This document shows, in pieces, positions 1 through 6,970 of a DNA stretch of 15,204 nt. Numbering within the stretch: the first letter of the stretch is position 1; each line of letters begins with the position of its first letter. The DNA is from Candidatus Gastranaerophilales bacterium (GTDB taxonomy: Bacteria > Cyanobacteriota > Vampirovibrionia > Gastranaerophilales > Gastranaerophilaceae). The stretch lies in NCBI GenBank assembly GCA_905235825.1, contig CAJONH010000042.1, positions 1-15,204 on the forward strand, given 5' to 3'. A model generated the notes under the pieces. The model saw nothing but the letters and a program-made list of their open reading frames with translations, did not search any database and was not told the origin of the DNA. The translations under genes and the position numbers were made by a program.

Positions 1-1
1 A

Positions 2-220
2 ATAAAACAAGAAAAAGCGGATGATTTAATAAATCAAACGTTTGATTTGTCAATCAAGTTATCAAAAGATTTTAGTTTTGTGCGTGTGGATTGGCTTGTA
101 TACAAAAATAAACTTTATTTTAACGAACTTACATTTACCCCGTATTCGGGATTTATGAAGTTCGATAAAATTTGGAACAAAAAAATGGGAAATTTGATTA
201 AATTGGAGAAAGTAAAATGA
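2..220 (+). CDS. TupA-like ATP-grasp protein, 3' end (partial)
   Basis: This is the C-terminal 72 residues of a gene that begins before the window, read in the frame that ends at the TGA of 218-220. It contains VRVDWLVYKNKLYF, then NELTFTPYSG, then a Gly about 16 residues on. This pattern matches the end of the TupA-like ATP-grasp family (named after the teichuronopeptide biosynthesis protein TupA), where an RVD strand, a (G)ELTF strand and an SG turn close the ATP-grasp active site. The family usually sits in surface-polysaccharide loci and is thought to join amino acids or similar groups to glycans; the substrate here cannot be read from the fragment. The stop overlaps the next ORF's start by 4 bp (ATGA). 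Family assignment rests on motif recognition only. Confidence 0.7.
   Translation: MKQEKADDLINQTFDLSIKLSKDFSFVRVDWLVYKNKLYFNELTFTPYSGFMKFDKIWNKKMGNLIKLEKVK
31..48. repeat. perfect 18-bp palindrome inside coding DNA
   Basis: AAATCAAACGTTTGATTT is its own reverse complement. It lies in the ATP-grasp fragment and encodes part of NQTFD. It may be chance in AT-rich DNA or a protein-binding or hairpin site; no function is evident. Confidence 0.5.
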
Positions 221-510
221 ATTTAGATACAATTGAAGGCTTAAATGAAAATGAAATAGAATATTTATTTGAGGATACGGTTTTATTAAGCTGCGGATGC
301 AGCTGTAGAGAAGAAATATCAGGTAATATGGTTTGGAGTGCCGATATTGGAGTGGGTGTGTTTTGCGGTCGAGCAAGTTCATATTCCTCTTATTGGGATA
401 ACTATTGTCGAAGTATTTGTAACGGTAAAGGCATAGGAAGCTGTGACAGGTTATATGTCGGTTATTACGACGGATATTATGATCGTGGTATTGTCTGGTT
501 TTGCCGATAA
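217..510 (+). CDS. Cys/Gly/Tyr-rich small protein, unknown function
   Basis: This 97-residue ORF is translationally coupled (ATGA overlap) to the ATP-grasp gene, with a GGAG-type ribosome site at 205-208 inside that gene. I do not recognise the family. The first 25 residues are acidic and leader-like (LNENEIEYLFED). The rest is rich in Gly, Ser and Tyr and holds eight Cys, at residues 26, 28, 30, 50, 64, 68, 76 and 96, including a CGCSC run and the final WFCR. There is no signal peptide or obvious membrane segment. Possibilities are a metal-binding or disulfide-rich small protein, a precursor of a modified peptide, or a non-coding or decayed stretch: the +1 frame also stays open through much of the region and the opposite strand is open as well. 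The coupling is the main support for its being real. Confidence 0.45.
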   Translation: MNLDTIEGLNENEIEYLFEDTVLLSCGCSCREEISGNMVWSADIGVGVFCGRASSYSSYWDNYCRSICNGKGIGSCDRLYVGYYDGYYDRGIVWFCR

Positions 511-539
511 AAAACAACAAGTAGGACAAGACTTAGCAA

Positions 540-605
540 GTAGGGTAAACTTTAGGCTACCGAGTCAAAAAATTACAAATTTTGGTAGGCTAAAGCCTAC
601 CCTAC
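540..605. repeat. REP-like inverted repeat with internal hairpin
   Basis: The left arm GTAGGGTAAACTTTAGGCTA (continuing CC, 540-561) matches the reverse complement of 584-605 at about 19 of 22 positions. The right arm itself contains a perfect 8-bp stem with a 2-nt spacer: GGTAGGCT at 584-591 and AGCCTACC at 594-601. The composition (GTAGGGT ... GCCTACC) recalls the dispersed extragenic palindromes common in some bacteria, including cyanobacteria. Whether it is dispersed in this genome cannot be seen from one window. Confidence 0.6.
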
Positions 606-654
606 AGCCTAAAATCTAATCGAAGCCTAATCAAATGCAAGATTTACGAGCATT

Positions 655-758
655 GCGGACACAACAATTTACCTGAAAACAAACCAATTTGCCAGCTATT
701 AAAAAAGCGGACACAACAATTTACCTGAAAACTAACCAATCTGCCTGCTATAAAAAAA
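655..758. repeat. tandem duplication of a 52-bp unit
   Basis: Units at 655-706 and 707-758 both begin GCGGACACAACAATTTACCT, end in an A-run, and differ at about four of 52 positions. They are directly adjacent with no spacer. Neither copy encodes a sensible peptide. The duplication appears recent, given the identity of roughly 92%. The GGACAC start recalls the ends of some insertion sequences, but no transposase or matching inverted end is visible. Confidence 0.75.
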
Positions 759-773
759 GAATTTTACGTAGTT

Positions 774-803
774 GCCCGATGTATCAATTTTCGGGCTTTT
801 TTT
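774..803 (+). terminator. Rho-independent terminator
   Basis: The stem GCCCGA (774-779) pairs with TCGGGC (791-796) around an 11-nt loop and is followed by a seven-base T-run (797-803). It would end transcription from the ATP-grasp/small-ORF unit just before the glycosyltransferase gene. Confidence 0.7.
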
Positions 804-804
804 A

Positions 805-833
805 TTTTCATATAAGAAATTTTATTTTAAAAT
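805..833 (+). promoter_or_regulatory. possible promoter for the GT-C gene (leaderless)
   Basis: TTTTCA (805-810), a 17-bp spacer and TAAAAT (828-833) lie directly after the terminator. The predicted start of transcription falls at or next to the A of the ATG at 840, and no Shine-Dalgarno precedes that ATG. The -35 is weak and AT-rich DNA gives many chance matches. Confidence 0.35.
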
Positions 834-839
834 ATTATT

Positions 840-2261
840 ATGAACTCAAAAAAACTGAATTATATTTTAGTAATATTTTGGTTAATAATTGTTATTTTCA
901 CTATGTTTCACCACGAAATATGGAGAGATGAAGCTCGTGTTTGGTGGTTTGTTAAAGAATATGATTATTCCAAATTATTCAATGTAATAATAAATGACGG
1001 GCATCCGTTTTTATGGTATGCAATTTTGATGCCCTTTGCAAAAAACGGATTTCCGCTGATTACAATGCAAATTAGTTCGGTTTTAGCCGTATTTTTTTCT
1101 GTTTGTATTTTTTGTTTTAAGTCAAAATTTAATTTTTTTATAAAATTATTATTTGTTTTTTCATCGGGAATGTTGTACTTCATGCCTGTAATAGCGAGAA
1201 ACTATGCGGTTATACCTATAATACTGTTTGTAATAGCGGTTTTATATCCAAAACGAAATGAAAGCCGTTTTCTTTATACCTTATGTATTATATTACTTTC
1301 TCAAACGCACGTACTAATGTGGGGAACGAGTTTTATATTATGGATTTTATTTGCTTATGAACAGATAAAAGAATTTCAACATTCATCTTTGAAACAAAAA
1401 CTTTTAATATCTTTAAATTTATTATTTTTTGTAGTTTATTCAGGCTTTATGGTTCATTTATATGTTCCTGTTATGTTAACAAGCAATTACAAACTGATAA
1501 AAAAGTTTTTTGAGCCTGTTACTTTTTCTTTTTTTAGTGAGTTTAAATTTTTATTTATGCATAAGGTTTTACAATGTTCAGAGATATGGAAATATATTTA
1601 TATTGCAAGCATGATGCTGCTAAGCGGTGTGATATTGAAAGTAAATTACAAATCATTTTTAATACTATTTTGTTCTGTATTATTTATGATATATATTTTT
1701 GTACATATTTGGTTTGGCGGTATACCATATCAAAAATATTTTTTAATTACCGTTATTTTTGTTTTTTGCTGTATGATTTTGGATGTAAAATCAAAATATG
1801 ATAATATTATTTTACAAGTATCTTTATTATTATTCCTCAGTGTATCATCTTATGTTTTTAATCCGATAAAATTTATACAAGAATATATAAAGTATAATTT
1901 TACAAATACAAAAGAAGTTTCAGACTTTTTACATAAAAGAAATATAAGAGCAGGGGAAAAGTTTTTGCTTATTGATTATAAATATACGCTTGATGATACT
2001 TGGAAAGTTTATTTTGACGGTTATATATACAAAAGCAGGATATTTATTGAACTTGATGATGACTATATATCAAAAATAAGAGAAGAAATCGAAAAAAGAC
2101 CGAAGCTGGAATATATAGCGGTTAACGATAAATATCGAAAATATATACAAAATACAAATTTAGTTCCAATTATACAATCATCACAAAGAGAAAAAGTACG
2201 AATTTACGGTTTTAACAGTAATGAATATTATAATTTATATAAAAGTGGAAAAAAATTATGA
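840..2261 (+). CDS. GT-C-type integral-membrane glycosyltransferase
   Basis: This 473-residue protein is very hydrophobic, with roughly ten membrane segments over residues 8-345 and a charged C-terminal domain of about 125 residues (348-473). After the first helix comes HHEIWRDEARVWW (residues 24-36) and then DGHPFLWY (53-60). An acidic pair in the first outer loop is the catalytic hallmark of GT-C enzymes (ArnT/PMT-like, GT39 and relatives), which transfer sugars from polyprenyl-phosphate donors at the outer face of the membrane. D30 and E31 are the likely key residues. The ATG at 840 is the first possible start and gives a good first helix, but no ribosome site precedes it. The stop overlaps the next gene by 4 bp. 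The superfamily call is reasonably firm; donor and acceptor are unknown. Confidence 0.65.
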   Translation: MNSKKLNYILVIFWLIIVIFTMFHHEIWRDEARVWWFVKEYDYSKLFNVIINDGHPFLWYAILMPFAKNGFPLITMQISSVLAVFFSVCIFCFKSKFNFFIKLLFVFSSGMLYFMPVIARNYAVIPIILFVIAVLYPKRNESRFLYTLCIILLSQTHVLMWGTSFILWILFAYEQIKEFQHSSLKQKLLISLNLLFFVVYSGFMVHLYVPVMLTSNYKLIKKFFEPVTFSFFSEFKFLFMHKVLQCSEIWKYIYIASMMLLSGVILKVNYKSFLILFCSVLFMIYIFVHIWFGGIPYQKYFLITVIFVFCCMILDVKSKYDNIILQVSLLLFLSVSSYVFNPIKFIQEYIKYNFTNTKEVSDFLHKRNIRAGEKFLLIDYKYTLDDTWKVYFDGYIYKSRIFIELDDDYISKIREEIEKRPKLEYIAVNDKYRKYIQNTNLVPIIQSSQREKVRIYGFNSNEYYNLYKSGKKL

Positions 2262-2653
2262 ATATAAAAAAATTCTTTTACAAAAATATATTAAAGCGGA
2301 CATACTACAGATACGGTAAATGTAACAGGTGCGGTGACTGCTGCAGTAAAATACACGTTAAACACGAGCTTGGAATGATAAAAGATGAGGAAGAATTTAA
2401 AACACTGCAAAAACTTCATCCGTTTTATGCATCGCTTGAAATAACAGATAAAGATGAAAAAGGTTTGGTATTTAAATGCAATAATTTTGACAGAGAAAAA
2501 CGCATTTGTAAAATACATTATAAACGTTCAGCTATCTGTCGAAAATATCCGAGCGAGGAAATATTTAAATTTAAAGGCTATATTAGTGAAAAATGCGGGT
2601 ACTATTTTAAACCGATAGAAAGTTTTCGGGAAGTTCTGAATAAGTTAAAGTAA
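2258..2653 (+). CDS. YkgJ-type cysteine-cluster protein
   Basis: This 131-residue soluble protein begins with a basic, aromatic stretch and then CNRCGDCC (C22, C25, C28, C29), the CxxCxxCC signature of the YkgJ family of putative zinc- or iron-chelating proteins. Further conserved-type Cys follow at 74, 84, 94 and 113, in the pattern CNNFDREKRICKIHYKR and AICRKYP. The role of the family is poorly known; members have been proposed to bind Fe-S or Zn. It overlaps the glycosyltransferase stop by 4 bp (ATGA), so the two are probably co-translated, but no functional link is obvious. The length is normal for the family. Confidence 0.8.
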   Translation: MNIKKFFYKNILKRTYYRYGKCNRCGDCCSKIHVKHELGMIKDEEEFKTLQKLHPFYASLEITDKDEKGLVFKCNNFDREKRICKIHYKRSAICRKYPSEEIFKFKGYISEKCGYYFKPIESFREVLNKLK

Positions 2654-2658
2654 CATAT

Positions 2659-2687
2659 TAGACAAAAACTGAATTATATTATATAAT
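2659..2687 (+). promoter_or_regulatory. near-consensus promoter of the phosphonate operon
   Basis: TAGACA (2659-2664) and TATAAT (2682-2687) are separated by exactly 17 bp, with one mismatch to the housekeeping sigma consensus. Transcription would start near 2694 and leave an untranslated leader of about 67 nt. A plausible AAGG ribosome site lies at 2746-2749, 11 nt before the pepM ATG. No operator or riboswitch-like fold stands out in the leader. Confidence 0.65.
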
Positions 2688-2760
2688 CAAATGATTGTTA
2701 ATTTAAATTATGAAAAAGAAAAACGAAATTTAATGCTGATAGTATAAGGTTCTATAAGTA

Positions 2761-4071
2761 ATGGTAAAAGTATATACTTGTTTTTGCACGGACATAATAC
2801 ACGAAGGTCATCTTAATATAATAAAAGAAGCAAGAAAATTGGCAGGAAATGACGGACAGGTTATAGTCGGTGTTTTAAGTGACAAGGCAATGGTAAAATA
2901 TAATAAATTTCCTACAATTACATTTCAAGAAAGATTGTGGCTTGTGAAAAATATAGATGGTGTAGATTCTGTAGTTGTTCAGGATTCTGTTATGTACAAC
3001 AAAATAATTGAAGAATTAAAGCCTGATTATGTTGTACACGGAAATAACTGGCAGACATCTCCGATAAAAGCAATCAGAGATAATGTTGTTGAATTAATGA
3101 ATAAATATGGCGGTAAGGTTGTTGATATACCATATACCAGAAATGAACACATAAACCTAATTGATGCTAAAAATGAACTAAAAAGAGGAATGTCTGAATT
3201 CAGAAGAAAAAGATTAAAACAATTAATAGAACTTCGAGGTATAGCAAAAGCGATAGAAGTGCATAACGGAATAACAGGGTTAATTGCAGAAAAGACGATA
3301 GTAGAAAATAATGGTGAATTTGACCAGTTTGATGCAATGTGGATTTCATCTCTATGTGATTCTACGGCAAAAGGAAAACCGGATATTGAACTTGTTGATA
3401 TGACATCCCGTTTTGCAACGGTATCTGAAATTATGGACGTTACAACAAAACCTATTATTTTTGACGGTGATACGGGCGGATTAATCGAACACTTTGTTTA
3501 TACCGTCAGAACCTTAGAACGAATGGGAGTTTCAGCTATTATCATAGAAGATAAAGTAGGATTAAAGAAAAATTCTCTTTTTGGTGTAGAAGTAGAGCAA
3601 ACACAGGATACTATTGAACATTTTTGTGAAAAAATAAAGGCCGGCAAAAAAGTACAGCTCAGCGATGATTTTATGATTATAGCAAGAATAGAAAGTTTGA
3701 TATTGGAGAAGGGAATGGAAGATGCTATAGAAAGGGCTGCTGCATTTTCTCAAGCAGGAGCTGACGGAATAATGATACATAGCAGAAAGAAAACTCCTGA
3801 TGAAATTTTGGAATTTTGCGATAAATTCAGACAAATTGATAATTCGACTCCTATTGTAGTTGTACCGACCAGTTTTAATTCAATTACAGAAGAAGAACTT
3901 TTAGAACACGGTGTAAATATAGTCATATATGCCAACCAGCTTACAAGGGCAGCTTTTCCCGCAATGGAAAATGTTGCAAAAGATATATTAAAATATCATA
4001 GAGCAAAAGAGGTTGATGATAGATTGATGCCTATAAAACAAATAATTTCATTGATTGATGAAATTAATTAG
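2761..4071 (+). CDS. pepM: phosphoenolpyruvate mutase with N-terminal cytidylyltransferase domain
   Basis: This 436-residue two-domain enzyme opens C-P metabolism. Residues 1-130 form a TagD/GCT-like nucleotidyltransferase with HEGH (14-17, the HxGH motif) and a later NNWQTS (95-100) in place of the usual RTxG(I/V)ST region. Residues 143-436 are a PEP mutase of the isocitrate-lyase superfamily with DGDTGG (235-240), EDKVGLKKNS (263-272, the EDKxxxKxNS signature that separates PEP mutases from lyases) and RIES (309-312). Known chemistry: PEP to phosphonopyruvate, Mg-dependent and thermodynamically uphill. The N-terminal domain would be expected to activate a phosphonate or phosphate as a CMP derivative; which one is inferred, not shown. 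It is the first gene after a strong promoter and lies 11 nt before the decarboxylase that pulls the equilibrium. Product call firm. Confidence 0.95.
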   Translation: MVKVYTCFCTDIIHEGHLNIIKEARKLAGNDGQVIVGVLSDKAMVKYNKFPTITFQERLWLVKNIDGVDSVVVQDSVMYNKIIEELKPDYVVHGNNWQTSPIKAIRDNVVELMNKYGGKVVDIPYTRNEHINLIDAKNELKRGMSEFRRKRLKQLIELRGIAKAIEVHNGITGLIAEKTIVENNGEFDQFDAMWISSLCDSTAKGKPDIELVDMTSRFATVSEIMDVTTKPIIFDGDTGGLIEHFVYTVRTLERMGVSAIIIEDKVGLKKNSLFGVEVEQTQDTIEHFCEKIKAGKKVQLSDDFMIIARIESLILEKGMEDAIERAAAFSQAGADGIMIHSRKKTPDEILEFCDKFRQIDNSTPIVVVPTSFNSITEEELLEHGVNIVIYANQLTRAAFPAMENVAKDILKYHRAKEVDDRLMPIKQIISLIDEIN

Positions 4072-4082
4072 GAATAAATATA

Positions 4083-5204
4083 ATGAAAACAGATGATTTT
4101 ATAAAAGTTATAAATTCAGATTTTTATACGGGTGTTCCTGATTCACAATTAAGGTCATTGTGTGATTATTTGATGGATAAGTATGGTATAGAACCTAATC
4201 ATCATATAATATGTGCAAATGAAGGAAATTGTGTTGCACTTGCAGCAGGATACTACCTTGCAACAGGAAAAGTTCCCGTTATTTATATGCAGAATTCAGG
4301 GGAAGGAAATATAATAAATCCGGTTGCCTCATTAACTAACGATAATGTTTATGCAATTCCTCAAATTTTTGTTATAGGCTGGAGGGGAGAACCTTATGTA
4401 CACGATGAACCCCAGCATATTTATCAGGGAAGAATTACGATAAAACTTTTGGAAGATTTAGATATTGCTAATTTCGTTGTTGCACCTGAAACAACTGTTG
4501 ATGAATTAAAAAACGAAATGAATGAATTTGAAAAACAACTGAAAAAAGGTCGTTCTGTTGCATTTATAATAAAAAAAGGTGCTTTGAACTTTGATAAAAA
4601 AATTTCATATAAAAATAATAACTTGATGAAACGTGAAGAAGTTATAGAACATATAGTAAAAGTTTCGCAAGATGACTCTATAATTTCAACAACGGGAAAA
4701 GCAAGCAGAGAACTTTATGAAATAAGAAATAAAAACAATGAAGAACATAAATATGATTTTTTGACTGTCGGGTCAATGGGACATGCATCATCTATCGCAC
4801 TTGGTGCTGCATTAAATAAACCTGATAAAAAAATATGGTGCATAGATGGCGACGGAGCTTTATTAATGCACATGGGAGCAATGGCTTTAATAGGTTCCAA
4901 TAAGCCTAAAAATCTTATTCATATTGTTATTAATAATTCTTCGCATGAAACAGTAGGAGGAATGCCTACGGTTGCAAATAATATTGATATTGTATCCATT
5001 GCAAATGCCTGCGGATATCAATATTCAACATCCGTTGATAATTTTCAGGATTTGGATAGAGAATTAAACTTTTGCAAAAAATCGGATAAATTGAGTCTTA
5101 TAGAAATAAAATGTGCAATCGGTGCAAGAAGTGATTTAGGCAGACCTAAAGAAACCCCCATAGAAAACAAAGAGTTATTTATGAAAAATTTACGTGGAGA
5201 ATAA
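4083..5204 (+). CDS. aepY: phosphonopyruvate decarboxylase
   Basis: This 373-residue thiamine-diphosphate enzyme converts phosphonopyruvate to phosphonoacetaldehyde and CO2, which drives the PEP mutase reaction forward. Visible signatures are FYTGVPDSQL near the N-terminus (family form TGVPxSxL), ANEG (45-48) with the Glu that activates the cofactor, QNSGEGN (70-76), and the ThDP/Mg motif GDG (256-258) running to NN (284-285). Full family length, with both Pyr and PP halves present. A TAGGA ribosome site precedes the ATG. It is adjacent to pepM and directly abuts the next gene, whose ATG begins the base after this stop. Assignment is firm because of both the motifs and the pepM neighbour. Confidence 0.93.
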   Translation: MKTDDFIKVINSDFYTGVPDSQLRSLCDYLMDKYGIEPNHHIICANEGNCVALAAGYYLATGKVPVIYMQNSGEGNIINPVASLTNDNVYAIPQIFVIGWRGEPYVHDEPQHIYQGRITIKLLEDLDIANFVVAPETTVDELKNEMNEFEKQLKKGRSVAFIIKKGALNFDKKISYKNNNLMKREEVIEHIVKVSQDDSIISTTGKASRELYEIRNKNNEEHKYDFLTVGSMGHASSIALGAALNKPDKKIWCIDGDGALLMHMGAMALIGSNKPKNLIHIVINNSSHETVGGMPTVANNIDIVSIANACGYQYSTSVDNFQDLDRELNFCKKSDKLSLIEIKCAIGARSDLGRPKETPIENKELFMKNLRGE

Positions 5205-6200
5205 ATGAATAGAGTTGTTGTTATTAGTGGCGCAGCGGGTATGACCGGTGCTAAAACCGCAGAATATTTGTTAGAAAAAGGATATTTTATAGTTGGATTT
5301 GATAACTTTTTTGCCGGTTCAAGAAAATTAATTGATGAATTAAACAAGCAGGAAAAATTTAAATTTTTTGAATATGATATAAATAATAAATCCCAAATGG
5401 ATGATTTATATTCTTTCGTTGAGAAAAATTATAAAGATTATGAAAAATATTTTATAAATTGTGCAGCGGTTGTTCATACAAAACATTTTTATCATCCGGA
5501 TAGTACTTTTTTAACAAATGTAGTCAGTATGAAAAATTCGCTTGAAAGATGTATTCAAAACGGCTATAAGAAATATATTAATTGTTCCACAAGTGAAGTT
5601 TATTCGATGAAATCTTGGGTTGAGGGCGGAACAAAAGAAGATGATGCTATTTTACTTGCAACGGCTGAACAATCATTAAGAACAAGTTATGCTGCAGGAA
5701 AACTTTTAACAGAGTTTTTTATGAAAGATGCAGTTGAAAAAGGAAATATAAAAGGCTGTTCAATCAGATTTGCGAATGTTTATTCTCCTGATGAAGTTTA
5801 TAGTGACCATATCATTCCTCATATTATAGATTCAATCAGGGATAACAATAAAGTTATATTATTGGAAAATGCAAAAGAAACAAGAAGAACTTTCCTAAAT
5901 AATCATGACAGTTGTATGGCTGTTATTAAACTTTTAGAAACAGAAGAAAGTTTAGATGGCGGAATATATAATGCAGGTACGCAGGAAGAAATTTATATTG
6001 TTGATTTAGTTAAAAAAATTGCTTCTCTTATGAATAGACCTGATGTAAAAATAGAATTTCAGGGAACCAGAACTGCAGATCCCGCAAGGCGTCTTTTAAA
6101 TGTTTCAAAAATTCAAAATCGGACAGGATGGAAAGCTGAAATCACACTTGAGCAAGGTTTAAAAAACTGCATAGAAAAACGTACGGGAGTTTTGGTGTGA
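5205..6200 (+). CDS. NAD-dependent epimerase/dehydratase (extended SDR)
   Basis: This 331-residue extended short-chain dehydrogenase has the nucleotide-binding GAAGMTG (9-15), the active-site strand NCSTSEVY (126-133) and the catalytic YAAGK (Tyr162, Lys166). RFANVYSP and the RRTFLNNHD segment match the sugar-nucleotide epimerase/dehydratase (WcaG/GalE/RmlB) style. Such enzymes normally act on NDP-sugars, so it may make the sugar that carries the phosphonate. A less usual possibility is a reductase or tailoring enzyme acting on the phosphonate itself. It follows aepY with no gap and overlaps the next gene by 4 bp (GTGA). Family firm, substrate unknown. Confidence 0.85.
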   Translation: MNRVVVISGAAGMTGAKTAEYLLEKGYFIVGFDNFFAGSRKLIDELNKQEKFKFFEYDINNKSQMDDLYSFVEKNYKDYEKYFINCAAVVHTKHFYHPDSTFLTNVVSMKNSLERCIQNGYKKYINCSTSEVYSMKSWVEGGTKEDDAILLATAEQSLRTSYAAGKLLTEFFMKDAVEKGNIKGCSIRFANVYSPDEVYSDHIIPHIIDSIRDNNKVILLENAKETRRTFLNNHDSCMAVIKLLETEESLDGGIYNAGTQEEIYIVDLVKKIASLMNRPDVKIEFQGTRTADPARRLLNVSKIQNRTGWKAEITLEQGLKNCIEKRTGVLV

Positions 6201-6970
6201 AAAAATCTACAGTCATTACAATCGCCGGAACTTCGTCAAGATTTTCAAAATCTTGCGGATATGATATACATAAAGCAATATATTCTGACTATAATTCAAA
6301 TTGGACAACTTTATCACATCAATTAAATCTTGTTAAAGATATATCAGATGAAATAATTGTTGTTACAGGATATCAACATAGTAAAATTGCAGAATATTTA
6401 AATAAAAATTTCTCTGATTTGCCTCTAAAAATTGTTTATAATAACCATTATTTTGATTATGGAAGCTGTTATAGTCTAATATTAGGTATTGATGCTTCCA
6501 ATGAAAACTTTGATGAATTAATATTTCTTGAAGGCGATTTGATTTTTGATACTCCTTCATTTGATAAAATTGTCCGAATTAATAAAGATGTAATAACTGC
6601 AAATAATATGCTGATAGATTCAAGAAAAGCCGTAATATTCTATGTTAACGACAAAAAACAAATAAAATATCTTTACGACACTACACATAATATTTTAAAA
6701 GTCGATGAACCGTTTTTAATTATGGGAAATTCCGGACAGGTTTGGAAATTCACTGATATAAAAAGACTTAAAAATAATCTTAAAAATTACAGGATTGAAG
6801 ATTTTAAGGGTACAAATCTTATTCCGATTAATGACTACTATAAAGAAACTGATTTTAATAATTTGGAAGTTATAACGTTTAAAGAATGGTTTAACTGCAA
6901 TACATTGGATGATTACAAAGAAATGAAGACATACATTGAAAAGGAGAAGCTGTATGGACATTTTAAATAA
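6197..6970 (+). CDS. LicC/PntC-like nucleotidyltransferase
   Basis: This 257-residue single-domain protein resembles the MobA/LicC-like nucleotidyltransferases. The N-terminal loop TIAGTSSRFSK replaces the usual LAAGxGxR, with a following Lys26; the metal-binding Asp lies in EGDLIF (112-117); and the C-terminal WFNCNTLDDY recalls the conserved NTxxDL region. LicC makes CDP-choline; related PntC enzymes found beside pepM activate phosphonates as CMP esters. The neighbours pepM, aepY and a LicD gene make CTP-dependent activation of a phosphonate the most likely role. The start is GTG, supported by GGGAG at 6185-6189 and the 4-bp overlap; a later Met would remove the nucleotide loop. It overlaps the next gene by 17 bp. 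The loop Gly pattern is degenerate, so specificity is uncertain. Confidence 0.75.
   Translation: MKKSTVITIAGTSSRFSKSCGYDIHKAIYSDYNSNWTTLSHQLNLVKDISDEIIVVTGYQHSKIAEYLNKNFSDLPLKIVYNNHYFDYGSCYSLILGIDASNENFDELIFLEGDLIFDTPSFDKIVRINKDVITANNMLIDSRKAVIFYVNDKKQIKYLYDTTHNILKVDEPFLIMGNSGQVWKFTDIKRLKNNLKNYRIEDFKGTNLIPINDYYKETDFNNLEVITFKEWFNCNTLDDYKEMKTYIEKEKLYGHFK

Larger units (their letters stand above)
511..839. other. 329-bp non-coding stretch with repeats and terminator
   Basis: No credible gene is present. From left to right the stretch holds an imperfect 22-bp inverted repeat (540-605), a 52-bp tandem duplication (655-758), a Rho-independent terminator (774-803) and a possible promoter (805-833) for the membrane glycosyltransferase. 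It separates two glycan-related transcription units and looks like a site where repeats or a mobile-element remnant accumulated. Confidence 0.6.

Noticed and set aside
62..529. 155-codon open frame on the minus strand
   Set aside because: It lies opposite the ATP-grasp gene end and the small Cys-rich ORF, has a low-complexity His/Tyr/Phe-rich product typical of antisense AT-rich DNA, and has no ribosome site.
655..758. CRISPR array
   Set aside because: Only two units, directly adjacent with no spacers, and no cas genes in the window.
689..931. 80-codon plus-strand open frame
   Set aside because: It runs through the tandem repeat and terminator and into the glycosyltransferase gene in another frame; its product has no coding character.
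2691..2747. 18-codon upstream ORF in the pepM leader
   Set aside because: The predicted transcript starts at about 2694, so its ATG would not be transcribed, and no ribosome site precedes it.
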